Assembly (NCBI GenBank): GCA_013399115.1
Contig: VXAA01000616.1
Span: forward strand, 17,797 to 81,796
Source of the DNA: Anseranas semipalmata
Lineage: Eukaryota > Chordata > Aves > Anseriformes > Anseranatidae
Length of the DNA: 64,000 nt
Direction of reading: 5' to 3'
Positions 11,801-23,785 of this stretch are shown one piece after another. How positions within the stretch are numbered: position 1 is the stretch's first letter; each line of letters starts with the position of its first letter. Position numbers and translations under genes: made by a program. The notes below the pieces were generated by a model. That model worked only from the letters and a program-made list of their open reading frames with translations. It was not told the origin of the DNA and searched no databases.

Positions 11801-14800
11801 GGGAGGCTGGGGCCGGGGCGCTCCGGTTTCGGAGGTGGCTCAGACACCAGGCTGTGCAGATGTTGCCAGAGGTGAGCGTGCGGGGCCGGACGGCGCGTGC
11901 GCCGCTCCACCTAGCGGCAGCCGGTCCCGGGGGGCCCCCAGGACCCCCACCCGTGTCCTCTGCCGTGGGCGGGCGCCGAGGCCAGGATGGGGCGGTGAGA
12001 CCGGGATGCTTGGGGGCAACCACAAGTCCCTGGGGCTGCCAGAGCTGGGCAAAGACCCAGGGTTTGAACCCAGGTGACGCTAGCAGCCCCTCTGCATCCC
12101 CGCTGGGCTGCTCGTCCTCCTGGCAGGCTCAGAGGAGGCTGGAGGACACCCCCAGCCCCAGGCCGGCACGCGGGGAGCCGAGGAGGCCTTCCAGCTCCCC
12201 CGCCGCCCGGTCACGCCAGCGCCGAGGCAGCCCAGCCTCTCCCAGCCCATTGTGCAGGTCCAGCCCAGCTGGTTTTAAGCAGCTCAGACCAGGGGGAGGC
12301 TGCGCTCCCTCCTCTGAGGCTGCTCGGCAGCGCAGGGAGGGCTCCCCGGCTCCCTTCCTCTCCCCCCGTCTCTCCTGGCACAGGCTGGTGCCGCGCCATC
12401 CCCTGCGGCGGGTCTGTGGGGGTCCCCAGCCCTGCTCCCCACGGGGCCCCAGGGGCTCTGCGGGCTGCGGGGGCCGGGGGGCGGCCAAGCACCGCACGCT
12501 GTGGGGGAGCAGGGCCGGGGAGCTCGGCCGGCGTGTCGGACGCAGCTGTTGGCAGCGGAGCCACGGCGGGTCGGTGCGAGCTGGTAACAGCTGCCGGCGG
12601 ATTTCGGCTCCTCGGCTGCCTAGGAGAGCCCGACACAAAGCGAAAACTGCTCCCGCGCCAGGGCGATCCCTGCCTCCGCGGGGAATATTTACCTTTGGCC
12701 GGGAGGCGAGGGCAGGGAGAGCCGGGGCCGGGGAGCCCAGGGCAGAGCCGGGGGGCTGGGCAGGGGGAGGAAGCCCCCCCCCCGGCTCTGCCCTTTGTGG
12801 AGGCCGGGGAGCTCAGCCCCGCCGTGCCCGTGGCTGGCAGACCGCAGGCATCCGAACCCCGCGCGGGAGGGACCGAAAGGATGGGGAAACAACCGCTGCC
12901 TCCAGCAGCCACGGGCCCAGGGGGCCGGAGGAAAGGCTTCCTGAGGAGCCGAGGGGGTTAACCACGGCGCATCCTCCCCGCAGAAGAATGCGATCTCCTC
13001 GCTGCCAAATCCCACTTACTCCCGAGGTGGCCAGGAGTGCAGAGCAGCCTCTCGCAGGCCAGCCCCACGTTTGCAGATCGGCTCCTCCAGCCGAGGATGC
13101 GCGCGGAGAGGGGACGGCGCAAGGCTGGAGGGGGCCGCGCGCCCCAGCAAGCGTGGCTTTTGCGCTCAGAAGCCGCCCTCAGACCTCTCCTGTAGCACGG
13201 AAGGGTGTCTGCGGCCAGCGGTGCAGTCCCACCTCTCCGACACGCCGCTCACAAGGGCCGGTGCTTTGCTCTGAGCTTCGCGGCCACACCGCGCTGCCCA
13301 CCTGCTGGCGACCCCTCGCTGAGCCGCACCAAACCACGGCTGCCCGGTCCTGCCGCCGCTCTGCCGCAGGGCGGCCGAGCTGGAAAGGGAAGAGGGACAC
13401 GGAGCCTCTCCACCCGGGGAGCTCAGTTGCCGCACGTGGTGGCAGTGATGCTCCAGCAGCCGTCACGCTGCCGGCGCTGGCCCCGTGCAGGAGCAGTGGG
13501 TACGGGGCATCAGCGTCGCGGTGGGAAGGGACCGGCGTGGGCACCCTCCTGCCCGGTCCCGCTGGGCAGGGACAGCATCACCTCAGTGTCCCCACGCCGT
13601 GGGTAACACCGCAGGCTCTGCATCTCCCACCCCACCGCCAGGAGAGGCCCCGGCCTCCGTCCAGCCCTTTGTGCCGCTGGCGAGGTCACAGCAAGGTTCC
13701 CGAGGATGCCGCCAGCCCAGCAAGGGCAGGAAGGCGAGTGGGCTCGCAGCGGGACAGCCACCAGGCTCCGCAGCCTCCCACCTCCATGCAGACGCCTGAG
13801 CCAGGAGGGGGGGTTCCCAAAATGCCCCAGCCCCACATAAGCAAGCAGTGGCACAGTGAGGCTCTGACCCCACCGACCCGGCACGGCCATCACCAGCGCA
13901 CCCGCGGGAGGGAACAGCACCCAGGCGAGGGCGAGCCCACGCGCCCACGTCCCTCGTGATGCTCGTCCCGAATCCTCCTCGACTTCCCCATGTCTGCAAT
14001 ACCAGCGGCATTCCTGCGAAGGACGGCCGAGGGGGAAGCAGAGCAGAGGAAATATAAACAGTCCCGTGCAGCTACGCTGGGGAACAGAAGCATGAGAGCG
14101 CGGAGCGTGCGATGCTATAAATAGGCAGCCCAGAGCTAGGCCAACTTTTTCAAAGCTTCCCACGGTCTCCTTGGGAATGTGGGATGCTGCGGACCTTCCC
14201 CCCGCCCGGAGGAAGCTGCTGCTGAGGCTGGGAGTCAGGTACCCCCGGGGTGACCCCAGCGTGGGATACTGCGCCGCTGGGGCGGGGGGAGGAAGGCAAA
14301 AGTCTCTCGCTGTCCTGGTGCTCCTTGGAGTGGTCCCCAACCGGCCCCGGCAGGCAGGGATGGGGCCATTGCCGAGGCGGGATCTGGGGCAGAGAAGCCA
14401 CATCGGGGTCTGGTGACCCCAGCCTGGATGCCCGCCTCGCCACTGCATGGCCACAGAGACCCCCGCCCCGCCGTGCTCATGGCAGCGGGCTGATGTGGCC
14501 CGAGGGACGGAGAGGCAGGGTGATGTGGTGCGGGAGAGGGGCTGCGGTGCCCCTCCCGCCCCGGGGGCCGCAGGCAGAGGTGGGCACCCCCGAGTCCCCG
14601 CCTGGGCACCGCCAGGCGCCGAGCTCTGCCCCGGTGATGTGACTCGCAAGGCATGGGGACAAACCCAAAGGGACACCCTGCGAATCGTCCCCAGCTGCCC
14701 TCAGCCCCGGGCTCCAAGGGAGCTCTTTAAAACGTGAGCGCGGGCGTGCGCTCGCCCAGCGCGTGCGGCAGTTCCCTCGCCCCCCGTCCTGCCGAAACGG

Positions 14801-17800
14801 CGGCGGGGGAAGTTTCTCGTGAGAACGAGCGCAGTTCCTCTCCATCCCACACTGGCCACGCTCAGCCACGGCCCCGCAGCCCGGCACATCGGCGGCGCCT
14901 GCCCCGGCCCCGTAATGGGAGCCAGGTGCCGGCCAGATGCGCGCAGCCCAAGGCGCGGGGGCGGACGCGGGATGCAGCCCATCGGCTCCGCGGTGCCGCC
15001 CTGCAGTGATGCTGCGCCCGGGGGAGGCGGCTCCGCTGTGCCAAACCAAGGTGCTGGCTCGTGCAACTTGCCAGGAAAGCGTGGCCGGGGGAGCGGGCAA
15101 GGGGAGATGCCACCTCCAGCACCGCCAATGCCACTCGGTGCTGGTCCCAGGGACTCACCCAGTACCTGGCCGTGGTAAAGGAGCCCTCCTGGTGCCCCGA
15201 GCCCCAGCTCGTCCCCCCCGCTTAGGGGACCAGGGCTGGTGCACGATGAAACCCCAGAGCCTAGTCCAGGGGACGTGGGAGCACACGGGGACAGGCGGGA
15301 TGCCTCGTGCCCAGGTGCTGCAGGGTCAGCAAAAGCAGGAGGGGAGAAGCACGGCACTCCGGCAGCGCCGCAGCCGGGAGGAACGGGATGTGACTCGCTT
15401 CCAACCCGAGGGTCAAGGCGAGGAGGGCGACTGCGCATGGCAGCAGCGAGCCCTGAGCCCGTGGGAGGCGAGGGGAGGCGAGGCCGCGGCATGGGGAGCG
15501 TGGCCTTGGGAGGGGGCCGAGGCCGCGGATGGGACTCGCGGGACCTCATCGGAAGGACGGCGGTGCTCCCACCCTGACCACGCCGGGCCAGGGAGCGCGG
15601 CTGCAGCGGGAGGCACAATGGGACCGGCTGCAGCAAAGGGGAGGCCCCGGCACCCGGTGGGGCTGAGCAGCCGCTGCTTGAGGCTCATGGCCTCTCCAAG
15701 GGCACTTTTGGGACCCCAGGGAGCCACACTGGGCAGCGAGTGGGTGCAAACACAACCCTGACCAAGTGGGTGCAAGCACAGCCCTGACGCTCACAGAGGG
15801 GCTGGTGCAGTTGCACCTCCCTGTTCCAGCCCAGATGCAGCAATGAGGGGCTGCGGGTCCAGCAGGATGAAGCCACTGACCTCCCAAGGGCCATCGTGGC
15901 CACGGGTATTCACCAGGCACCCTCTGGGGTCAGCGAGCCCCTGGCCACACGGCTCTCGCACCACCCTGCCCTCCGTCACCGCTCTCGCTGCGTCACACGC
16001 TCCTGCCCGCGGCTGGGACGCGCTCGAAATAGCTGCGACGGGAGCCGGGGGGGCCAGGCCCACCCCGGGCACGGCCGCAGGAGCCTCCAGCCCGGCTCTG
16101 GAGGCCGAGCAGCCAGCACGACCTCCTCGCCCTCCCATGGTCCCCAACCTCGCGCGCGCTGCACCCGCGAGACCCGAGAGCGACATCAGGCGCTGCAGCC
16201 CCGCGGCAGCAACCCCTCCTCCCCGCTCCCGAGGCTCCCATTTTAGCTCCTTGTCTTTTCCTCTGCTCTAAAAAAGGAACGCTTTAATGAGGCAGGCTTG
16301 GCAAATTAAGAAAACCAGCCGGAGGAGCAGCCCTCTGCCGAGCCTTGCTTTCGGCACCGTGTCCTACAAAGGGACGGGGCTGCGCTGGCGGCGGTGCCGA
16401 GCCCGAACCCTCTGCCTGCGGCGGGGCCGCGGCTTCGAGCGGAGCTGGCTGGAAACCCATCGCTCACCTCCTTCACCGCTGCGCAAACCGGGCGACTTCA
16501 AAGACGGGAGCTGGCGAGGCGCTGGCACCGCTCAGCGGCCCCGGCATCACCCGGTTTCATAACCGCGCTGGCCCAGGGGAGAAGGAGCCCTTCCAAACAA
16601 CCCGGCCCTCCGGCAACAGGGGGGAAAAAACAAAACACAGGAGTGTTATTCCTCTTGGCTAAGCCAGCCCTGTGCAAACTTCCAGAGGATTTATGGCATT
16701 CTAAAGTTTTCCCCTTCAGCACAGTACTTCTCCAAGACTAAACATCTTCATCAGTGCGCAGGCGGACGGGGTTAGGGCTGCGGTGCTGCGCTTCTCGGCA
16801 GCGGCAGCGAAGGTGCATATTTCTCTTGGCAAACTCCGAGCGCCGGCAAGGGCTCTGCGCCGGCCCCGGTCTGGCTCAGACGGCAGCGGAGGGAAGTGAG
16901 CTGCCTGCTTTGAACAGACACCATCATTCACACATTATTTTTAATAGCTCAGCTAGACAGAGTCCACCCTCCCTAGGAGACTTGGCTCGAGCCCACCGCG
17001 CTCGCAGCTTTGCAGAAACGCCGTTAGCCAAGCCGACAGGTCTGGCAGGGAAGAACCGGGGGGCGGGCAGGGAGGGGAGCAGGCGACCCGCGGGTAGACG
17101 CGGGGTGAATCTGGGAGCAGAGGCTGGCACCTCCCAGCAATGCCGAGCGGCTCCCGGAGCCAGAGGCGATTTGGAGGGCAGGGAGCACTCCATCCCAGCT
17201 CGCTTGCACGTATAACCGCGGGGTTTATATAAATACATTCTATTGCTGTGTTTGTAAGGCTGCCTCAAAAGTCAGGGCACCTCTCGTACCCGCAGAGAGC
17301 ACTCATGGGACTCACAGAAGCCAAGCACGGGCACCAGAGGCTGTTGGCCTCCCGAGCCCAGGGGCAGGCGCACGCCAGCGGCAGGAGAGGCGCAAGGACC
17401 GGGGAGCCCGCTGCCGCCGTCCCGTCCTGGTCTCCACTGCTCCCCTCCAATCCCAAATGCCTCCCACCCCTTCTGCACAGAGGGACGGCGGCTGCCGGCA
17501 GCCAGAGCCCCGAAGCCACAGGAAGCCTCTAATAAGAGGCTGTTTAAACTTGACGTCGACGGCAAGGCCCAAGTCCTCTACTTATTTCCTAATCACTGTT
17601 ATTTGCTGAGCCGTGCAGATCCAGCTGCCCAGCCTCACCCTTGGCAAGTCCTCGTTCCCAAAAGCCTTTTGCTCAGCTCCCGCACGGCAACACAAAGCCC
17701 AGGAGCCCGCAACCGCGCTGGAGCCCTCGTGCCCGCGGGACTCAGGATCGCTGCCCACAGGGCTCCTCGGTGGGAAGGTGACAGTGCCAAAACCCTCACA

Positions 17801-20800
17801 ACGTCCCTTCTGCCCAGCCGCAGTGTGCCAGAGCACCGGGGCAGCTCGCCGGCCTGGGCGGGAGGGCAGGGGTCCCACGTGCTGAACTTCACCGGGGCCG
17901 GGGAGGAGGCAGCCCCGTTCCCTCTGTGCCACCACATTGCCACCGGGGCCCCTCGCGGTGACGGTGAGCCCTGCCGGGGCTGGGGCAGTCGGGGGCACCG
18001 AGCACCCCGGTGGTGCAGGGCTGCCTGCACCGCGCCGCACGGCGCGGCCAGGAGGGACGGTACCTGGGATGCAGCCGGGCTGGCTCGGGGGTCAAAGATA
18101 CGCAGTTTCTTGTCCTGTCGAGATAAAAAGAAAACAAAGGAGGGTTAAGGACCCCAGGGCCAGCGGGATGGAAGGCCATATTAGGCAGAGCACTGGAGCA
18201 AGTCTCCTCCTCCTCCCCACAGGGCCGACTCCTTTGACTTGCACAGCACCCTGCAGGTCCTGCCCCATACAGCGGGCATGGGCACTCCCGATATCCCCAA
18301 AACTGCTCCAAGACACCCCCAAGAATGCTCCAAGACACCCCCAGAAGTGCTCTGCCTCCAAAGCAGAGCCAGGGCTGGAGCCAGACCTCTTGGCCCCTGT
18401 CCTCCCACCACTCTCCAGCATCCCAAGGGTGGCATGGTGAGCCTTTCCCTGCCTGGCACCCCACAGCCGGCCAGGCGGGTGGGTGGGATGTGCCTCGGGA
18501 AGGGCTGGCTGGGATGGCAGGGAGGTGCCCTGGAGCCAGCTTTGCTGTCAGAGTGCTGTTTGCAGCGTGCGCACCGCTCCAGCCCGACCTGCTTGGGCTC
18601 TCGAGGCAGCAGCACTCGCTACCGAGCTGTGCCACAGCCCCGTAGGTTTTGCATCTGTCGGATCAGGCAGTGCTGTGGGGCCAATGGGGCCGTCCTGCCC
18701 CACGTGCCTGAGCCACGTCCCCTCCGGAGGGGACCTGGGGGACAGCCGGTCCCACCTTGACCCCGAGCACTGCTCGATGGCAGGGCCCAAGCAGCAGCGC
18801 GGGAGGCAGCAAAGCCCAGTGTGGGTTTGTCCCTCAGCCCATTTTCAGAGGCACCCCGTGGGGAGAAGGGAGCGCCGGGAGCTCAGCGCCAGGAGCTCAG
18901 CCTGCACGCCTGGTGCGGGGCACCAACTGCTCGCTCGCCCTGCATGCCTGGCCGGCCTCTGTGCTCCATCTGGGGACCGCCTTCTCGCCCAGCCTTGTCG
19001 CTCAGCCTGCGGGCTTGGTCTGCACGCTCAGCTGGGCTTGCACACTCGGTCCTGCTCGCTTGGCCTCTGTGCACGGCCTGGGAGCCCGCCCGCTCGCCTG
19101 GCCTGCACGCTTGGCTTCCATGCAGGGCCTGCGCACACCCTGCGCGCTGGCGCGTCCGGCACCGCACGCTGGCGGCAAGCAGCAGGCGCCATCTAGCGCT
19201 GCCGTCCTGCTCGGCTCTGCTCGCTGGCCTCAGTTCTGCCCTTCCTCCCCAAAACGGGGTCACCGTGTGCACCCCAGGAGCGGGGCAGCCGGCAGCCCGC
19301 TGTGCCACAAAGAGGTCGCCCCGTTTCCAAAGCCCCCGCGCTCCCCGAGTGCCGGGGCTTGCCCCAGCAAAGCGCCAGGGCTGCAGCCAGGGCTCCTCAA
19401 GTGGTGGCCCTCGCCCAGGCGGCTTTACGGTCACCAGAAACATCGTGTGTGTGCTCTGCTCACCTTGCAGGAGGTGCCGAGGAGGCGGCCGTCTTGCTTC
19501 CAGGACAGGCTCTGCAGCTGGTCCCCGTGAGATTCCAGTGCTGGAAGAGGAAAGCACGGTCAGGGCCTCCCGCGGGGCCGGGCACAAGCTTCGTGCTCTG
19601 GTGGACAAAGCAGGACCTTCCCACCCCAGTCCTGGGCTGCCGGAGCAGGAGCGCAGGGCTGGCAAGGTTTCCAGCAGGAGCTCCGCTTGGCACCACGCTG
19701 CCTGCTTGTTTTCCACCTGAACAGTTTGGTTTTGCCAAATGACACGCTTCTGCTCGAGAAAAACACCGCAGCTGAAGCAGATTGCTCTTCCCCAGGTGCA
19801 CGCCGTGTTTGTCGCACGGAGATCATGAGGCAGTTGCTGGTTCTTCTGAACTCAAAGCCACTCAATTTAAAACCCAAACCAAGATGGTGCTGGTGTGCTG
19901 AGCCCCTGTAAGCCCAGCCTGCATGCCCACCCCCCCCGCTGCTCTGGGAGCCCAGGTTTCATCCCCAGCACCCCCCTTCACCTGCCCAGTCTCCTCTTGC
20001 AAGCCTTCCCATAAAGCGCTCATGACCCAGGGATCTGCAGGGTAATTCTGCCAGGGAAACCCTGGCCCTGCAGCCCATCAGGGAGGTCTGTGGGAAGCAG
20101 CCATCGCTTTGCCACCCATTATTTCCACAGTGCTTCCCAGGTGAAATGATTTGGTCTTTCAGAAGGGCCTGTGGCAGCCAGAGCAGAGGGCAGGACCCGC
20201 TGGGGACGTGGCTGTGTCTGTGCACGAGCATCCCCGTGCCGCTGGCAGCTTGAGCCAAAGGGCAGGAGCAGCCACGCCGGGTTAGCTCAGGTCTGGCTGG
20301 TGGCACTGCTCAGCTGCCAACGGCACCCACGTCTGCCTGCTCCCAGGGCCAGGGGGGACAGATGGGAAGCGGACGCTGCCACGGCCGTGCCTACCTGTCA
20401 GCGGCTGCTGCTGCCCCACGTCCCAGACGGTGACTCGCTTCCCTGCGCCGCTGGCCAGGACGCCGTCCGCCGTGGGGTGGAACTGCAGCGCGTCCACCGG
20501 GCACCCACCGGGCCCCAGCGTCAGCCCCGCGCTGCCGGGCAGGTCCTGGCCGCTCTCGGGCAGGCGCCAAACCTTCACCTGTGGCCACCAGCAGACGCGG
20601 GTCAGTCCCCGGGCAGGCGAGCCGGCCCCGTCCCAGCACCCCGTGGCCGCACAGAGCCAGCAGGCAGTGCTTGCTGCTTTTCCGAGCTTTGGTCCCTTCT
20701 ACACCAGGTGGCCCTGTCCCCGACAACCTGGGGACTTCCCACGCTGCTCTCCAAGGCTGGCGCCCTCCTCCCCAGGCTCCTCGTATTCCCGTCTGTCTGG

Positions 20801-23785
20801 ATCCATCTCCCCCAGGTCTACAGCGAAGCCCAGGGACACGTCGGGGTGGGGACAGCGTGGCCCCGTGGGTCCCCGTGGCACCGAGCACTCACCGTCTCAT
20901 CAGCAGAGCCCGTAGCCAGCAGGAGCTGATCGAACGGTGAGAAGTCAAAGTCTGTCACCGCATCTGGAAGGAGAGGGGCAGAGGCTCAGCCCCGCGTCAC
21001 CACTGCCCTGCCGAGCCCCCCGCAGACAGCACGTTCGCCCACCTTCGCTCTCCGCCAGCCTCAGACCCTTCTCGTGCACACGTGGGGAGCCAGGGTCGGA
21101 TCCAACCCCACCGAGGTATTCCAGGACAGCTCAGCTTTCCTGCAAGCCTCCACGCTGTCTCTCAGGGAGCCCTGAACACCCCACAGCTGCATTTCCCTGT
21201 TTAAAGTGCCACCACCCAGGTTTGGCTTTAATTTCACAACAGACATCCCCAGAGCCGAGCTGCGGGCAGCCCGGGGAGGCAGGGAGAAGCACGAACGGCA
21301 CAAGGGCGTCTGTGTCGGCCCCGGCGTTGACGAGCGAGGCCGCGGGCAGCGGGGGCCGTGCTGGTAACAACGCTCCCTTTGTAACGGCCCAGCTCAGCGT
21401 GCCGGCGGCAGAGCCGCTCCTCGCTGCTCCGGCGGCAGAGCCCCCCGGGAGCAAGGCTGGCACCGTCATTAACAGCCCCTCCGATGCATTTGGCACGCTC
21501 GGGAAAGTAGGTCACTGTGTACTTTTCCGCTTCCACGAGGCTGCGGAGATACAGGCCCAGAAGGCACGAGAAGAAAAGCAACTTACTCCAGCTCCTGACT
21601 TATCTGCAGTGCTTAACCCGGGGAGGAGAGAAAAATCCCTTCCCAGCTCCCCAGAAGGGAGGCGTTTCCCGGGCACAGCCGGCTTCACAGGGCTTGTGCC
21701 GAAATCTCATTAGCGGCTGCGCTGGCTCCGTGTGCCGCCGGCCCCCTCGAGCGCTCCTCTGGGAGCACGGGGAGCTTGGTGGCACGGGGACGTCTGCCAG
21801 GACAGGACGGAGATGCAGCCGGGCAGAGGAAAAAAAGCTTTGGAAGGGCAACGAGCCCAGAAAGGAGGATGAAATGAGCCCGGCAGCTGATGGGCTGAGC
21901 CCCAGGCAGGGCCCAAACCCTCCCGGCGGCGAGTCGCGAGGGAGGGGAGGCAGCGGGCACGGGGAGGCAGCCTGCCCGGACAGGCCTCCCCGTGGCACCC
22001 GGGGCGCCCAGCTCCAGCTGCCCGCCTCTGCTTGCCTCAGTTACAAAAGGAGTTTGCTGGCCTCTTTGCCAGCGCGACGCGGCTCTCGCCTGCTGGCACC
22101 CCAGCGGCTAGAGGAGACGCGGCGCGCGGGGCAGAGCCAAGGCTCTGCGCAGCCTGGGCACGCCGCGCGCTACTGCAGCTGTGCCAAGGTGCTGCATGCA
22201 CGAAGGCGGCGCTGGGACCGGCTCAGCAGCCTTGCTGAGCCTCCCATCTTGATGCTCTGTCTGTCGCAGTTTTGGGGAAACGGGCAGCCGGCGCGCCGCA
22301 GACACCGGGAGAGGGGTGCCCCAGGCTCCCCCTTCTCCTTCCTCGTGCCCTCTGCCTCCGCGGCACACACTCTGCTGCCAGCAGCGACGCTGCCGGCCAC
22401 CTCTCCCCCTGCAGCACTCGCCCCGCCAGGTCAGAGCTGCTCAGCGCCACGTGGCCACCGGCCCATCCTGTTCCCCTCGTCACCGGAGCCGCTGCACGCC
22501 GCCGGGATCCCAGCTCCTCCACTGGCTTGGCGCCTCGCTCCCGCACTCCTCCTGCAAGGCTGCCCCCCGGGGCTGCTCTGCTGCTCCTCGGGTCGCTTTC
22601 AAGTGCCTTTTGCAGGATGCTCGGGGAAAGTCGAGCCTAGAATTATGCTCCCGGGGTGCTTTTCCCACTGGTTTGTTCCGCTCACATTTTGTACTGGGAA
22701 GTCCCAGGCACACAACGAGTAACGGGGGGAGGGTGTGCTAGAGAAACAGCATGAGCTCCCCAGGAGCTGGAGACTTCTCTGCAGCTCTAGAGGTGAAGGG
22801 ACCTGGATCAGTTTGGGTGAAAGCCCAACCTCGCTGGGCCCCGCGTGTTCAGCGTGGCTGCAGTCTGCTTGTGCCTCCCTACAACCCGCGGCTAAGCGCG
22901 CCTGCCCGGACGCTGCAGGTAGGCGATGTCCTAATGCCCTACTGTGACACAGGGGGACAGGACACTGAGAGAGGGTCCACAGCAGTCACAGCTCCCACAG
23001 CTCGGAACTCAGCGCGGTCCCTGCCTCGCCCAGGAGTGAGACACGTCCGGGTCACCCTGCCTGCGGGCGGTGGTCCCTGGGGACTCCAGCAGCTCCCCCA
23101 GCCCCTCTCCCAGGACACGGGTGGCCCAACGCAGCGTCCCTGGGTGAGCCCAGGCTGAGAATTAGCGCCCGAGCCCCCCTGCACAGCCCACGCTGGGCCA
23201 AATGCCTCCTGTGGAGGCAGGAGGTGGCACCCGACACCTCGGTTCCCCGGTGCAGAGCACTGTGGAGCACGGGATGAGCTGGATTGGGCCCAGCGGACGC
23301 CCAGCTCACCTGAGTGGCAGCAGAGCTGAGACACGGTCCTCTTGCCTCCATCCTTGCCCTCCAGCGGCACGATGCCCAGCACACCTGCAGGAGAAGACAC
23401 AGCAGCAGGTCACCGGCCACCCGTCAGCCTGACCAGTGCCCGCAGGAGCTCCCAGGAGTCCCTGGGACACAGCAGGGGACACTCAGCTTTGCAATCCAAG
23501 CGAAGAGATGGACCTGCAGGACGGCCAGCACCTCTGGGGGAATTCCAGGAGAGCCACCTCCACGTGCCCGTGTGCCTCCTGTGCCCCATGCAGCTCACCT
23601 GCCCCGAGGGACCACAGCTCTGGGGAGAGGGGGGGGGACCCATCCCACCTCCCCAGGGTGCGCTCAGCACCCCTGCCTCGCGCCTCACCTGCCGCCTCGG
23701 CACTGAACGCGACCCAGCGGCAGCTGGCCTTCACGTGGTTCCCACAGGACGCGCCAGAGCCAGCTCGGAGACCCCCGATCCAGGC
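8818..23785 (-). CDS. CORO7: Coronin-7, N-terminal exons (first exon and C-terminal half missing)
   Basis: CORO7 is the two-propeller coronin that binds F-actin at the Golgi and supports post-Golgi traffic. Eight coding exons on the minus strand, in transcript order: 23785-23689, 23384-23310, 20963-20893, 20578-20395, 19540-19464, 18114-18064, 9572-9486 and 8900-8818. Each is bounded by AG and GT and the phases join without a frame break (725 nt). They encode most of the first WD40 propeller, including VLGIVPLEGK, DFDFSPFDQLLLATGSAD, KVWRLPESGQD, DALQFHPTADGVLAS, KKLRIFDPRA, DSRLLWMGASDCLISVGFSQ and MREREVKLWDTRKFSG, all close to human CORO7. The roughly 20-residue first exon was not found before the gap at 25881. 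No exon for the rest of propeller one or for propeller two was found left of 8818, so those exons presumably lie beyond VASN, outside the window. Introns are 0.3-8.5 kb. Confidence 0.95.
10824..10847. repeat. 12-base tandem repeat, two copies
   Basis: Two exact copies of CAGGATGTGGGG followed by a partial third copy, inside a CORO7 intron. Confidence 0.7.
15740..15788. repeat. 26-base tandem repeat, two copies
   Basis: Copies at 15740-15765 and 15766-15788 share GTGGGTGCAA.CACA.CCCTGAC with two substitutions. It lies in a CORO7 intron and no function is evident. Confidence 0.75.
18302..18356. repeat. 22-base tandem repeat, about 2.5 copies
   Basis: The unit TGCTCCAAGACACCCCCA plus four linker bases occurs twice, followed by a degenerate third copy, in a CORO7 intron. 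Confidence 0.75.
18895..19135. repeat. Degenerate minisatellite in a CORO7 intron
   Basis: Many imperfect copies of a roughly 20-base motif of the form CTCGCCTGGCCTGCACGCTT, with variants such as CCTGCATGCCTGGCC, CAGCCTGCGGGCTTGG and TGGCCTCTGTGCACGG. The unit boundaries are blurred. Confidence 0.5.
19541..20394. other. CORO7 intron, nothing recognised
   Basis: An 854-base intron between two CORO7 exons. No gene, RNA or repeat was recognised in it. Confidence 0.7.
20579..20892. other. CORO7 intron, nothing recognised
   Basis: A 314-base intron between CORO7 exons with consensus ends on the minus strand. Nothing else was seen. Confidence 0.7.
20964..23309. other. CORO7 intron, nothing recognised
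   Basis: A 2.3 kb GC-rich intron between two CORO7 exons. The 401-codon open frame on the plus strand (21517-22722) has only low-complexity composition and is not considered a gene. Confidence 0.7.
23385..23688. other. CORO7 intron, nothing recognised
   Basis: A 304-base intron between two CORO7 exons. Nothing else was seen in it. Confidence 0.65.

Larger units (their letters stand above)
9573..18063. other. Large CORO7 intron, no gene seen
   Basis: An 8.5 kb intron between the CORO7 exon encoding KKLRIFDPRA and the one encoding DSRLLWMG. It is very GC-rich and carries a 971-codon open frame (11044-13959, plus strand) that has only low-complexity R/G/P/S/A composition and no recognisable domain. 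It also holds a 26-base tandem repeat (15740-15788) and AT-rich islands near 14110, 16250-16310, 16640-16760, 16920 and 17220. Confidence 0.75.
18115..19463. other. CORO7 intron with minisatellite-like repeats
   Basis: A 1.35 kb intron between CORO7 exons. No gene was seen. It contains a 22-base tandem repeat (18302-18356) and a longer imperfect repeat field (about 18895-19135). Confidence 0.7.

Noticed and set aside
21517..22722. 401-codon open frame on the plus strand
   Set aside because: It lies within a CORO7 intron with no recognisable domain and typical GC-driven composition.
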